From assembly GCF_019972115.1 (NCBI RefSeq), contig NZ_BPFJ01000002.1, positions 558,001-622,000 of the forward strand: a stretch of DNA of 64,000 nucleotides. Reading direction: 5' to 3'. Positions 37,033 through 46,653 of this stretch are shown in pieces. This DNA is from Sulfurovum sp. TSL6. GTDB taxonomy: Bacteria; Campylobacterota; Campylobacteria; Campylobacterales; Sulfurovaceae. The position numbers and the translations under genes are program-made. Under the pieces are notes generated by a model that saw only the letters and a program-made list of their open reading frames with translations, made no database searches and was not told where the DNA came from. Positions within the stretch are counted from its first letter, which is position 1, and each line of letters starts with the position of its first letter.

Positions 37033-38973
37033 CTATTTTGAGTTGGATAAAGAAAAAGCATATGTTGCTTCTTTGAAATAGTCAGAGGATTTTAGCTCCT
37101 CTGTATGTTCAGCTTCCAAGAAGCGTTTTTCAAATGCATCATCTTGCAAAGGTCCTGAAAAATAATAACCCTGTAAAATATCGCATTTTTGATCAACAAT
37201 AAACTTGCGCTGTTCCTCATTCTCAATCCCTTCTGCAACAATTTTTAAATTGAGGTTTTTAGCTATAGTAAAGATCGTTTCAATGAAACATTTGTCTTCA
37301 TTATCTTCAAGATGATGTAATTCAGAGATGAAAGACTTGTCTATCTTGATTTCATTGATAGGCAACTGTCGAAGATAACTTAAAGAGGAATATCCTGTTC
37401 CAAAATCATCCATTGAAAAACGAATACCGTAATTTTGAAGGATCCTCATGTTTTCGATCAGTTTTGTTATATCATCCGCAACGGAAGTCTCTGTAATTTC
37501 AAAGACTATTTTTGATCGTTGTTCCTTTGTAAGATAGATGTCACAAAGCTGTTTCACATCGTGAATAAAATTATAATGAAAAAGTTGTCGCATACTGACG
37601 TTAATAGACATCTGTTGTAACGCAATACCCTTCTCTTCCCACTTTTTAAATGTGAGAAAAGCTTCTTCTAATATATAATATCCCAACTCTATAATGAATC
37701 CCGTTTTTTCAGAGATCGGTATAAATTCAGTAGGACTGACCTCTCCTAATGTTTCGTTGTCCCAACGTGAAAGGACTTCGCAACCGATTATTTCATTCTC
37801 AGGATTATACTGTGGCTGGTAGGTCAATGATATTTCGTTATTTTGAAGTGAGAAATGTAATAAACGTTCTATTTCAAGTTTCCATTCGACATCTTTTGAA
37901 AGTGTATCATTGAAGAAGATAATGCCGTTTCTTCCTTTTCCTTTAGCCTCATACATGGCGATATCTGCTTCTTTGATGAAGGTGCTGGCTTCCATTTTGG
38001 GATCACTGATAATACTCACACCGATACTGGCACTAATATATAAAGAGTGCTCTTCTATATGGTAGCTTTCTCTGATCAATGCCAGTAACTTCTCCGCAAA
38101 CTGTGATGCATGATGAAAACACTCTTTCTCCGTAGCATAGGAAGTACTGAGAATACAAAACTCATCTCCGCCAAGACGGGATACAAAATTTTGATGCTCT
38201 TTACAAAGAGTGAGCATACGCTTGGCTACTTGACAGAGTAACACATCCCCAATATCATGGCCTAAAGTATCATTAATGGTCTTAAAATGATCAAGATCGA
38301 TCAATATCAAATAGATATGTTTATGGTCCTGTTTTTGGCTTTTCATAGCATCATTGAGAAGTTCGATAAAATAGCGTCTATTTCCAAGTAAAGTTAAAGG
38401 GTCATGATAGGCCTGGTACTGACTTTTGATCAGATAATTAAAAGTATTGTGTGCAGCATATAACAAAACACCACTTAGAACAATCGTAAAAAAAGCCAAT
38501 AGATAGCTGTAGAACTCACCGACCAAGATAAAATACATAGTCAAAGGCAGCATAAGTGTGCCCAAAGTAAACACAGCCAGCTTTTTCTGTGAAGCCAAAA
38601 TGGTTGCAGAGACAACAGCGCAACCCAATTGGGTTGCAATGGCCACATAATGTAACTCTATATCACTGCGTGATGTATATATCAGGAACATCACTGTCCA
38701 AATAGAGAAATAGCTAAATAAAAAATACCTCAGTTGCCCAAGCCACTTTTCTTTTTGCTGTATATTAAGATCATTATCAGCAAAGGTTCTATGTAATCGA
38801 TATCCCCAAAAAGAGAGTAACACTACAAGAGAAAACCATAAAAATTCAGGAAGCAAAGAAGAAGAATAGAGCCATCCTATATAAAGATACCCCATTCCAG
38901 TGCCGGCAAATAATGTAATCACTACAAGTATCTGTTTCTGCATAAAATCATAGAAGTTCATATTGTCGAGCAT
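37033..38973 (-). CDS. Membrane GGDEF-EAL protein (c-di-GMP turnover)
   Basis: The protein has 646 residues from ATG 38973, which has TAAGG six bases upstream; an earlier frame start at 39090 falls inside a structured leader. About six hydrophobic helices (1-190) form a membrane sensor. The GGDEF domain has intact RLGGDEF and no RxxD inhibitory site before it. The EAL domain retains the needed residues (EVLSRW, INVSMRQL, FEITE, MDDFGTGYSS, KIDKSF, AEGIE), so both synthase and phosphodiesterase activity are plausible. It is preceded by a GEMM-like RNA, which suggests feedback by c-di-GMP. Confidence 0.9.
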   Translation of the reverse strand: MLDNMNFYDFMQKQILVVITLFAGTGMGYLYIGWLYSSSLLPEFLWFSLVVLLSFWGYRLHRTFADNDLNIQQKEKWLGQLRYFLFSYFSIWTVMFLIYTSRSDIELHYVAIATQLGCAVVSATILASQKKLAVFTLGTLMLPLTMYFILVGEFYSYLLAFFTIVLSGVLLYAAHNTFNYLIKSQYQAYHDPLTLLGNRRYFIELLNDAMKSQKQDHKHIYLILIDLDHFKTINDTLGHDIGDVLLCQVAKRMLTLCKEHQNFVSRLGGDEFCILSTSYATEKECFHHASQFAEKLLALIRESYHIEEHSLYISASIGVSIISDPKMEASTFIKEADIAMYEAKGKGRNGIIFFNDTLSKDVEWKLEIERLLHFSLQNNEISLTYQPQYNPENEIIGCEVLSRWDNETLGEVSPTEFIPISEKTGFIIELGYYILEEAFLTFKKWEEKGIALQQMSINVSMRQLFHYNFIHDVKQLCDIYLTKEQRSKIVFEITETSVADDITKLIENMRILQNYGIRFSMDDFGTGYSSLSYLRQLPINEIKIDKSFISELHHLEDNEDKCFIETIFTIAKNLNLKIVAEGIENEEQRKFIVDQKCDILQGYYFSGPLQDDAFEKRFLEAEHTEELKSSDYFKEATYAFSLSNSK

Positions 38974-39016
38974 GTCATACCTTAAAATAGTTCTTAAGAA
39001 AATAGTTGTACTGTTT

Positions 39017-39108
39017 GTGTGACCTGGCGATCTTTTATTGACTGTATATATAGTATATCCAAGACCCATGGCTTTCTGGCCCCGTCTCACGACAGGTGTA
39101 GCATTTTA
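39017..39108 (-). ncRNA. GEMM-like (c-di-GMP-I type) riboswitch candidate
   Basis: In the 5' leader of the GGDEF-EAL gene the RNA holds CCTGTC-GTGA-GACGGG, a hairpin capped by a GNRA tetraloop. An AGAAAGCCATGGGTCTT segment follows, then a 24-base spacer and AAGATCGCCAGGTCAC. The order and much of the sequence match the c-di-GMP-I riboswitch: ACC, GNRA stem, GGG, CAAAGCC, GGGTCT, then GAT-GCC-GGGTT. The core is diverged (GCTACACC where GGCAAACC is usual), with GCT/AGC replacing GGC/GCC as a paired change. A TATAAT lies at 39124-39129, putting the likely start a few bases before the fold. Downstream, CTTAA/TTAAG could hide the ribosome site. Confidence 0.6.
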
Positions 39109-39123
39109 CGAAAAGTATCTTGC

Positions 39124-39129
39124 ATTATA
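39124..39129 (-). promoter_or_regulatory. -10 element of the GGDEF-EAL transcript
   Basis: The minus strand reads TATAAT in a strongly AT-rich upstream region. A start about seven bases downstream (near 39117) would give a leader of about 145 nt that begins right at the GEMM-like fold. Confidence 0.5.
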
Positions 39130-39301
39130 AATCATTTATATTAAATAAATATGTATAATTTTAAAAAATAATTAATTATATTTAAATATGTTACTTTTGT
39201 AGTGTTAAAAACGATACAACCAATAATTATAGAATCTATTTTAGCATATTTATCTATGTTCTCTATGTTCTAAAAGTGTCATGAATGATTTAAACGAAGT
39301 T

Positions 39302-39377
39302 TGGTGGAGCATAACGGGATCGAACCGATGACCTCTTCGCTGCCAGCGAAGCGCTCTCCCAGCTGAGCTAATGCCCC
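39302..39377 (-). tRNA. tRNA-Ala(GGC)
   Basis: A 76-nt cloverleaf on the minus strand with acceptor GGGGCAT/ATGCTCC, D arm GCTC/GAGC, anticodon stem CTTCG/CGAAG around CTGGCAG (anticodon GGC), T loop TTCGATC and encoded CCA. Confidence 0.95.
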
Positions 39378-39439
39378 ATTGATGTGAAAAATAAGATTCT
39401 AGCACAAGATAGATATAATTTACCTATCTTGTAGACTTT

Positions 39440-39721
39440 TTATGAACGTTCTGTTATTTCAAGCAGATGGTAACCAAATTGTGTTTTCACTGGACCATGC
39501 ACGACACCTACCTCATCGTTGAACACCACTTTATCGAACTCCGGTACCATTTGACCTTGGCCAAATCTTCCCAGTTCTCCTCCTCTTGCTCCTGATGGAC
39601 AAGTAGAGTTCTGCTTCGCTGCTTCTTCAAAGCTGATCTCACCTGCATTGATCTTTTCTTTGAGTTCCTTACAGAGTGCTTCATCGTTTACCAATATGTG
39701 TCTTGCTGATGCTGTTGCCAT
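39440..39721 (-). CDS. Parvulin-type peptidyl-prolyl isomerase
   Basis: The 93-residue single-domain isomerase resembles the small cytoplasmic PpiC. ARHILV at the start, FEEAAKQNSTCPSGARGGELG in the middle (given in part) and GPVKTQFGYHLLEI at the end are the rotamase signature. There is no signal peptide, so it acts in the cytoplasm on prolyl bonds of folding proteins. It lies 70 bases after dnaG on the minus strand. Confidence 0.92.
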   Translation of the reverse strand: MATASARHILVNDEALCKELKEKINAGEISFEEAAKQNSTCPSGARGGELGRFGQGQMVPEFDKVVFNDEVGVVHGPVKTQFGYHLLEITERS

Positions 39722-39791
39722 TGTACTTTCCTTACTGTTGATTTAATCTGCAACGTTTATATACTATTTTTCCTTGATGTCAAGTAAAAAA

Positions 39792-41450
39792 TCATATCCC
39801 TGCTTCAAAAGCAACCAATTCGCCCTTTTTCAATCTGGGTATGATATCTGTTCTAATCTTACGTATGAGAAAACTCTTTTTTTCAAACGGTATCTGTTGT
39901 GAACTTGCGATACTTTTTAACTTCAGATCATAATGTTTTATGAGAAAATTACGCAGTACACTGTTGAGTTCTTCTTCATTCATGACTTCCAGACTGTCAT
40001 CTACACTGATCCCTACCAAACCAGGATGTTCGGTCTCTCCATTGATGAGTGCTGTAAATAGTTCTGCATAACCACCCAACATATTGATATCCATCACACT
40101 GAGAACATTATCGATAAGATTAGGATTTTCAATGAGGGTCTTCAGTATGCTTAATTGTGCTACATCATCTCTTTTTTGCGTAAAACTTTCTCTGGCTCTG
40201 GCGACATTGGTCTCTTTACCAAAAAGGGAAGGGGCTACACCCACCAATGTCGCTGCCATAGGAATGTATGCATCTTTGATGATCTGGCTGAGCGTCTCAA
40301 GATACTGTTTCACGGCGCCAAAAGCGGCTTCTTTGGCTCTAGGATCATTTAAATTATATAGTGAAACGATCATCTCCAGCACAAAAGGGATCAACGGTTT
40401 AGCTTCACGAAGCAACTTCGCTACGGTTTCACTCTGGCCTTTGGCTATAAGGTCTGCAGGGTCTTGTCCATCAGGAAAGAGTACAACCCCGCCATCAAAA
40501 CCTCCCACTGACAACATCTGAGCCGCTTTCAGTGCTGCTGATATACCTGCTTTGTCACCGTCATAGGCCAAGATCACTTTTGGATCTCCTTTACGCAGCA
40601 GAGGCAAATGTTCCGGTGTCAGTGCCGTTCCCATCCCTGCGACCGCTTCTTTAAAGCCTGCCTGATGGAACATCACGACATCCAAATACCCTTCACAAAC
40701 AATGATCTTTTTGTTCTTATAGATGCTCTCTTTTGCCAAGTGATACCCATAAAGGAGTCTCGACTTATTAAACAGTTTTGTTTGGGGAGAATTGATGTAC
40801 TTTGCAGGATGGTTCGTAATGGTCCTGCCGCCAAAACCTACCAAAGAACCGCTTGTAGAATAGATAGGAAAAGTGATCCTTTCCACCAAACGTGCATAAT
40901 AGCCATTACCACTTTCATTTTGTGCGATGATCCCTGCTTCTGCTGCCTTGGGCAAAGGGAGTAAAGCCCTTTGCAGAAACTGCATCACTTCTTGTCCGCT
41001 TGGCACATAGCCTATCTCAAACGTTTCGATGGAATTTTGGGATATGCCTCTGTCAAGGAGATACTTCATCGCTGTTTCATTATGATTAAGATTTTTCACA
41101 TACCACTGACCTACGGCCTCAAGTACACGTTTTGCATCAGAATAATCCGAACTTCCTTTGGTATAGGTCAACGAAAAGTTATTCATAGAAGCAAGCTTTT
41201 CTATCGCTTCAGGGTAGGAAAGTTTTTCTAACTCCATCACAAATTTAATGCTGTCTCCCCCTACGCCACAACCAAAACAGTGATATATCTGTTTACTTGG
41301 ACTGACAACAAAAGAAGGGGTTTTTTCTCCATGAAAAGGACAGTTCGCTTTGTAGTTTGCTCCGGCTTTACGTAACTCTATAAAGCTACCTATCACATCT
41401 ACAATGTCAATACTGTTTTTTAAAGATTCTATCGAGGCATTATCTATCAT
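39792..41450 (-). CDS. dnaG: DNA primase
   Basis: The 552-residue enzyme makes RNA primers at the replication fork. The zinc-binding domain has CPFHGEKTPSF then CFGCG (about 38-62). The TOPRIM core contains VCEGYLDV (near 249) and LAYDGDKAG (about 292-300). The C-terminal 150 residues are variable and should bind DnaB. The length is on the short side but within the phylum's range. It faces the TPR gene across 110 bases. Confidence 0.95.
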   Translation of the reverse strand: MIDNASIESLKNSIDIVDVIGSFIELRKAGANYKANCPFHGEKTPSFVVSPSKQIYHCFGCGVGGDSIKFVMELEKLSYPEAIEKLASMNNFSLTYTKGSSDYSDAKRVLEAVGQWYVKNLNHNETAMKYLLDRGISQNSIETFEIGYVPSGQEVMQFLQRALLPLPKAAEAGIIAQNESGNGYYARLVERITFPIYSTSGSLVGFGGRTITNHPAKYINSPQTKLFNKSRLLYGYHLAKESIYKNKKIIVCEGYLDVVMFHQAGFKEAVAGMGTALTPEHLPLLRKGDPKVILAYDGDKAGISAALKAAQMLSVGGFDGGVVLFPDGQDPADLIAKGQSETVAKLLREAKPLIPFVLEMIVSLYNLNDPRAKEAAFGAVKQYLETLSQIIKDAYIPMAATLVGVAPSLFGKETNVARARESFTQKRDDVAQLSILKTLIENPNLIDNVLSVMDINMLGGYAELFTALINGETEHPGLVGISVDDSLEVMNEEELNSVLRNFLIKHYDLKLKSIASSQQIPFEKKSFLIRKIRTDIIPRLKKGELVAFEAGI

Positions 41451-41560
41451 TCTAAAATTATATCTAATTAGATATAATTTAAGGACGTAAACAGAGTAAA
41501 GCGCATGTAACAGGTTATTTTAACCTTTTCCCCATTGCTTTGTATCTTTTAAGGATTATT

Positions 41561-42604
41561 TTGGAACATATATTACCTGCGTATAATGACCCTCTTTTCA
41601 GCATTATGCTTATTGTTGTGATCTCTCTTATCATTGCACTCGTTACCTATGGATGGGGACTGCATAAGCAGCAAAAAGAAGAAGGGAACCTACTTAAGTT
41701 CTTAGAAAAATTTGACACTGCCGAATGTGCTTTGGAAACAGCGGACATGCCTTTCGAACCTCATATGCTTAAACCACTTACCATTCTGGCAAAAGCATTT
41801 GAAAATGCCGGAGAGTACCACAAAGCCATTAGTATTTATCTGTTCCTTATTAAAAATATTACCCATGACCCAGGGAAAATAGAGCTGATGGAACGTCTGG
41901 GGAGCACCTATCTTCATGCAGGATTTCTGGAACGATCCCAGTCCATTTACACAGAAGTTTTACGCAAGAAACCTCGTAATGTCCAAGCCCTTTATGAACT
42001 GGGGATCGTATATGAGATCATGCAAAAATATGATAAAGCCAAAGAGGTCTTAGGGCCTCTGAATATGTTAGGAGAAGAGACAAGGTCACTTGAAAAATTC
42101 CTGGATTTTTCAGAACTCCTTGCAAATAAAACCTTATCCATACCTGATAAAGTACAGAAACTCAAACAGATATTAAAAGAAGAACCAAGTCTCTATAGAC
42201 ACATCATCAAAGCGCTTTTACAGCTTGATACCAAAAGTGCCTGGGAGAGCATTGATCCTGAACGTATCAAAGAGCTTCTTGACATCCTTTGGTTCTTACC
42301 GAATTCACAACTCGATTTGGATATAATCACGTCAAATAAACAGTTGCAAACACTTTACTATGCGAAAGGTTATCTGCAAGAACCTGCAACCCAAAGTGGT
42401 ATTTTTAGTATAGATATGTTAGCAACAGCAAAACAAAATGGCTTTGAAGAGGGAGATTTGGTTTTCTCTTATCTCTGTCAAAAATGTAAACAGAGTTTCC
42501 CTGTTTCTTTCAAACGCTGTCCAAATTGTATGGCGATAAATTCTGTTAAAGTTGAGGAAAAAATTGCAAAATCAAGTCCGAAAACAGATTACTCTTTACT
42601 CTGA
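41561..42604 (+). CDS. LapB-like membrane TPR protein with zinc ribbon
   Basis: The protein has 347 residues from TTG 41561, chosen because AAGGA lies five bases upstream; a TTG at 41540 has no such site. One N-terminal membrane helix (about 10-30) is followed by a run of tetratricopeptide repeats (about 60-240). The C-terminal rubredoxin-like ribbon has CQKC and CPNC. This is the architecture of LapB/YciM, which controls lipopolysaccharide synthesis by steering LpxC degradation. The family fit is good; the role in this phylum is less certain. The 3' end overlaps rnhA. Confidence 0.78.
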   Translation: MEHILPAYNDPLFSIMLIVVISLIIALVTYGWGLHKQQKEEGNLLKFLEKFDTAECALETADMPFEPHMLKPLTILAKAFENAGEYHKAISIYLFLIKNITHDPGKIELMERLGSTYLHAGFLERSQSIYTEVLRKKPRNVQALYELGIVYEIMQKYDKAKEVLGPLNMLGEETRSLEKFLDFSELLANKTLSIPDKVQKLKQILKEEPSLYRHIIKALLQLDTKSAWESIDPERIKELLDILWFLPNSQLDLDIITSNKQLQTLYYAKGYLQEPATQSGIFSIDMLATAKQNGFEEGDLVFSYLCQKCKQSFPVSFKRCPNCMAINSVKVEEKIAKSSPKTDYSLL

Positions 42605-43007
42605 TGGTTCTAGTCTGGGAAATCCTGGCCCTGGTGGCTATGGAGGCATCTTGGAATTTAAGGGGGCCCGTAAAGAGTACTTTGGCGGAGATTCCCATAC
42701 CACCAACAACCGAATGGAACTTCGAGGGGTGATAGAGGGGCTAAAGCTTCTTAAAGAACCTTGTGATGTAGAGATCATCTCTGACAGTTCTTATGTGGTC
42801 AAAGCCATCAATGAATGGTTAGAAGGCTGGGTGCGCAAGAACTTTTCCAAGGTAAAGAATGTAGACTTATGGAAAGAGTATATTGAAGTATCGAGTCCTC
42901 ACAATGTACGTGGCACATGGGTCAGAGGACACAATGGTCATCCGGAAAATGAACGTTGCGATGAACTGGCCCGTAACGAAGCAGAAAGAATAAAATTAAC
43001 ACTATAG
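42564..43007 (+). CDS. rnhA: Ribonuclease HI
   Basis: The protein has 147 residues from TTG 42564, with TGAGGA six bases upstream; a TTG four codons earlier is possible. It cleaves RNA in RNA-DNA hybrids. Active-site residues are in LYSDGSSLGNPGPGG, RMELRGVIEG, ISDSSYVV and GHxxHPENERCDELAR. The reading frame starts inside the end of the TPR gene (about 41-base overlap). Confidence 0.93.
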   Translation: MQNQVRKQITLYSDGSSLGNPGPGGYGGILEFKGARKEYFGGDSHTTNNRMELRGVIEGLKLLKEPCDVEIISDSSYVVKAINEWLEGWVRKNFSKVKNVDLWKEYIEVSSPHNVRGTWVRGHNGHPENERCDELARNEAERIKLTL

Positions 43008-43016
43008 GAGAAATTT

Positions 43017-43688
43017 ATGAATGATTACAGTCAACTGGAAGCACGACTGAACTATACATTTAAAAACAAGCAATTGATTATTGAGGCTTTGACACATAAA
43101 AGTTACAAAAAGCCTTACAATAATGAGCGGCTTGAATTTTTGGGAGATGCCGTACTGGACCTCATTGTAGGAGAGTATCTTTTCAGCAAGTTCCCCAATT
43201 CAAATGAAGGGATACTTTCAAAGATCCGTGCTTCACTTGTCAATGAAAGCGGTTTTACACTTTTAGCAAGGAAACTGGACCTTGGTTCCTATATCTACCT
43301 TTCATTGGCAGAAGAGAACAACAATGGTCGCAACAAACCCTCATTACTTTCTAATGCCTTTGAAGCGATCATCGGGGCTATTTACCTTGAAGCCGGTTTA
43401 ACTACGGCCAAAGAGATATCTATCAAACTCTTAGAAGAGTGTCATCCAAAAATAGACCTTGACTCTCTCTCAAAAGATTACAAAACTGCTTTACAGGAAC
43501 TCACACAGGCAACCCACGGAGTCACACCCAACTATACGCTTTTGGACTCTTCGGGTCCAGACCATAAAAAAGAGTTTGTCATTGCAGTGACACTCGATGA
43601 CAAGACCATTGCGACAGCAAAAGGTAAAAGTAAAAAAGAGGCACAACAAAAAGCAGCCGAACTTGCATTAAAGGAATTAAAAGCATGA
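43017..43688 (+). CDS. rnc: Ribonuclease III
   Basis: The 223-residue double-strand RNase matures rRNA. The catalytic signature [14 protein letters not shown] (about 37-50) is intact, with a second acidic site in [17 protein letters not shown]-terminal dsRNA-binding domain (about 155-222) ends in [16 protein letters not shown]. It overlaps aroC by four bases. Confidence 0.95.
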   Translation: MNDYSQLEARLNYTFKNKQLIIEALTHKSYKKPYNNERLEFLGDAVLDLIVGEYLFSKFPNSNEGILSKIRASLVNESGFTLLARKLDLGSYIYLSLAEENNNGRNKPSLLSNAFEAIIGAIYLEAGLTTAKEISIKLLEECHPKIDLDSLSKDYKTALQELTQATHGVTPNYTLLDSSGPDHKKEFVIAVTLDDKTIATAKGKSKKEAQQKAAELALKELKA

Positions 43689-44764
43689 ATACCTTTGGAA
43701 AAAAACTCACCCTCACGACGTTTGGCGAATCTCACGGTAAGGCCCTTGGCTGCATACTTGACGGTGTACCTGCCGGGCTGAAGATAGATGAGGCATTTAT
43801 ACAAAGTGAACTGGACAGAAGAAAACCCGGTAAATCCAAATTGGAGACAGGGCGTAAAGAAGCAGATAAAGTGGATATCCTTTCTGGTACATTTGAAGGT
43901 GTGAGTACAGGTACCCCTATCGCTATGATCATCTTCAACACCAATCAAAAATCCAAAGATTATGAGAATGTCAAAGACCTCTTCCGTCCCGGACATGCAG
44001 ACTTTACCTACTTTCACAAATATGGGTTAAGAGATTACCGTGGCGGTGGAAGAAGTTCGGCCAGAGAAACTGCTGCACGTGTGGCAGGCGGTGCCATCGC
44101 GAAACTGATGCTTAAAGAGTTGGGTGTTTCTATACAGAGCGGTCTCTGTGAAGTCGATGGTATCAAAGGATCTGTACAGGATTTTGAATATGCAAAAAGT
44201 TCCAAGATGTACGCCCTTGACCCTGCACAAGAAGCGGCACAGGAAGCTGCGATCCTCGCAGCGAAAGAGAACCATGACTCTGTAGGCGGTGTGGTACTTA
44301 CGACTGCCACAGGTGTACCCATAGGACTGGGTGAGCCACTCTACTACAAACTCGATGCCATACTTGCAGAAGCCATGATGGGTATCAATGCAGCCAAAGC
44401 AGTAGAGATAGGAGATGGTGTTGCCAGTACCCACCTAAAAGGGAGTGAGAATAATGACGAAATTACCTTGGACGGTTTTACTTCCAACCACTCAGGCGGT
44501 ATGCTCGGAGGTATCTCCAATGGGGATACGATCGTTGTGAAGACACACTTCAAACCGACACCCTCTATCTTTCAAGAGCAACAGACCATCACAACGCATG
44601 ATGAAGAGGTCAAATGTAACCTCAAAGGAAGACATGACCCTTGTGTGGCTATTAGAGGTGCTGTGGTATGTGAAGCCATGATGGCACTGACACTCGCTGA
44701 TATGACCCTGTTGAATATGGGCAAAAAGATGGACCACCTCACTGCTATTTACAAAGAGTATTAA
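43685..44764 (+). CDS. aroC: Chorismate synthase
   Basis: The 359-residue enzyme catalyses the last step of the shikimate pathway and uses reduced FMN. It shows [12 protein letters not shown] (about 10-21), [14 protein letters not shown] (about 101-114), the [11 protein letters not shown] block and C-terminal [15 protein letters not shown]. Length is standard. It is part of the tightly packed TPR-rnhA-rnc-aroC group and its stop overlaps the next gene as TAATG. Confidence 0.96.
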   Translation: MNTFGKKLTLTTFGESHGKALGCILDGVPAGLKIDEAFIQSELDRRKPGKSKLETGRKEADKVDILSGTFEGVSTGTPIAMIIFNTNQKSKDYENVKDLFRPGHADFTYFHKYGLRDYRGGGRSSARETAARVAGGAIAKLMLKELGVSIQSGLCEVDGIKGSVQDFEYAKSSKMYALDPAQEAAQEAAILAAKENHDSVGGVVLTTATGVPIGLGEPLYYKLDAILAEAMMGINAAKAVEIGDGVASTHLKGSENNDEITLDGFTSNHSGGMLGGISNGDTIVVKTHFKPTPSIFQEQQTITTHDEEVKCNLKGRHDPCVAIRGAVVCEAMMALTLADMTLLNMGKKMDHLTAIYKEY

Positions 44765-46098
44765 TGGGCCGGAAAAAATTAGGTTTTGGATTACTTGTAC
44801 TGATCATTGTTACCGTACTCTATTATTTTAATCATACGGAAAACGTTCAAAACCTAAACACATTACAAAAAGCTCTCAATCTGCAGCTCACGGATATACA
44901 AACAAATGGATTTACCGTCTCGGACAGACAGATTAAAAAAGATACTGAACACTTTGTGATCCAAATCAATGATCCCCAAAAAGCTGCTCTGTTTTTAGCT
45001 CAAAAGGGGATTCGGCTTACTGTTGAAGAAACAAAAGAGCTCAAAGGTATACAGATAGGTACTGATGTGACATACTTAAAAGATATGATCGCTTTGGAAG
45101 TATATCCGCTTACCCTGCCAACCTATTTATCTACAGCCTTCACTACTGAAAATGACAAAAAAGTCTTAGCACAGCTCAAAGATATGATCAAGAAAAAAAT
45201 ATTCCTTATGCATGTCGATATCGTCCATAGTACTACTACCTTCAAAGGGTATGTGAAAGATATTAACGAACGAATAGAAGGAGAGAAAGAAGTTAAACTC
45301 ATACTCCAGGGACTGCACTTTTCAGGAGATATCAAAAAAGAAAAAATCGTTAAATATATGCAGAGATTTGAGACACTTCACCTCTATATGAGTGATGCGC
45401 TAAACAGAACGATCTCCGGGTATCAAAGCCATTATGAACTTACAGGAACAACGGCTTATGATTATATGACAGACTACAGCATAAAGAAAATAGAGATCGA
45501 TGAGGAAGCTGAAGGTACCCTCCTTGCAGATACAATGGTTCTACACTCAACATCCACTGTAAAAGATGGTCTGGCTACAGAAACGCTCAAAGCAAAGATA
45601 AAAAATCTTGAACTCCTCTTTGAAAAAGAAAAATTTGCGATGCATACATTACACATGGATATGAATATAAGTAACATTGATGTAGATACGTCGGAGAAAC
45701 TACAAAAAACAGATCCAAATAAAGAAAAAGAGTTAGGTGCACAGTTAGAGGCACTCGCTTCAAATAAGATGCATCTTGCAATCCCCATGCTTTCTGTTAA
45801 GAAAGTCACACTTCATGGGAAAGAGATGTATGGATTTACCCTGAAGGCTACATTGCAACTAGATGAATCTTTGGATATTTACCGTTTAGGCATGAAACCA
45901 AAACATGTCCTACAACAAATAGATGGGGATTTACACCTATCCTTTTCGAACGAGATGCTTACTATGCTCAAAGAAGATCCAGAATTCATGATAGGATATA
46001 TGATGTATAGACCGAAAAGATCAGAGGGTCAAAGGATCTATCATATCAACATTATGGATGGTTCCGTCAAGATAAACGGCAAACTTTTAGAATTTTAA
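44764..46098 (+). CDS. Membrane-anchored protein, unknown function
   Basis: The 444-residue protein has one N-terminal membrane helix (about 6-21); the rest is predicted extracytoplasmic with repeating strand-rich segments. The layout recalls the DUF945-type YdgA proteins, but I cannot assign it with confidence. A late region of helices (about 270-330) includes a coiled stretch. It starts in a TAATG overlap with aroC. Its stop overlaps the convergent rnhB by 12 bases. Confidence 0.6.
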   Translation: MGRKKLGFGLLVLIIVTVLYYFNHTENVQNLNTLQKALNLQLTDIQTNGFTVSDRQIKKDTEHFVIQINDPQKAALFLAQKGIRLTVEETKELKGIQIGTDVTYLKDMIALEVYPLTLPTYLSTAFTTENDKKVLAQLKDMIKKKIFLMHVDIVHSTTTFKGYVKDINERIEGEKEVKLILQGLHFSGDIKKEKIVKYMQRFETLHLYMSDALNRTISGYQSHYELTGTTAYDYMTDYSIKKIEIDEEAEGTLLADTMVLHSTSTVKDGLATETLKAKIKNLELLFEKEKFAMHTLHMDMNISNIDVDTSEKLQKTDPNKEKELGAQLEALASNKMHLAIPMLSVKKVTLHGKEMYGFTLKATLQLDESLDIYRLGMKPKHVLQQIDGDLHLSFSNEMLTMLKEDPEFMIGYMMYRPKRSEGQRIYHINIMDGSVKINGKLLEF

Positions 46099-46653
46099 TA
46101 CCGGGTCATCCAAACCTTTCACTCTAAACGTTTTACGATGCATTTCACACCGGTCATATTTGAGTAAAGCCTCAATGTGGGCTTTGGTCCCGTACCCTTT
46201 ATGTTTCTCAAAGCCGTATTCTGGATATTTTTTTGCCATCTCTATCATCTCTCTGTCATGCGTGACTTTCGCCAAGATACTAGCGGCACTCACTTCAGCT
46301 ACTTTCGTATCTGCTTTGACCATCGTGCTAATATTTTCAACACCGAAAGTGCTGTTTCCGTCAAAAAGATACTCAACACCAGACAAATGCTTCTGTATAC
46401 TTTGTAAACCTGCCTGTAAACATTGAGAGATACCCATTTCATCGACCTCTTTGGCTGAAAAAGAGACGATGTGATACGCTGAATTTTCGATCACCATCGG
46501 ATAAAGTGCTTCACGCTTTTTCTCTGTCAGCTTCTTTGAATCCATCAACCCCTCAATAGGTTTTTTCAACACCACCCCCGCTATCACCAATGAACCAGCC
46601 AAAGGACCACGGCCTGCTTCATCTATGCCGCATAATGGTTTACTGTGCATCAT
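46087..46653 (-). CDS. rnhB: Ribonuclease HII
   Basis: The 188-residue enzyme removes single ribonucleotides from DNA. The signature GIDEAGRGPLAGS (about 9-21) carries the two catalytic acids, and MVKADTKVAEVSAASILAK (in part, about 111-129) has the others. It begins within the end of recQ (14-base overlap). With rnhA and rnc, three RNases lie within 4 kb. Confidence 0.95.
   Translation of the reverse strand: MMHSKPLCGIDEAGRGPLAGSLVIAGVVLKKPIEGLMDSKKLTEKKREALYPMVIENSAYHIVSFSAKEVDEMGISQCLQAGLQSIQKHLSGVEYLFDGNSTFGVENISTMVKADTKVAEVSAASILAKVTHDREMIEMAKKYPEYGFEKHKGYGTKAHIEALLKYDRCEMHRKTFRVKGLDDPVLKF

Noticed and set aside
38974-39090. 117-base N-terminal extension of the GGDEF-EAL frame
   Set aside because: It has no ribosome site and lies within the GEMM-like leader; ATG 38973 with TAAGG is the better start.
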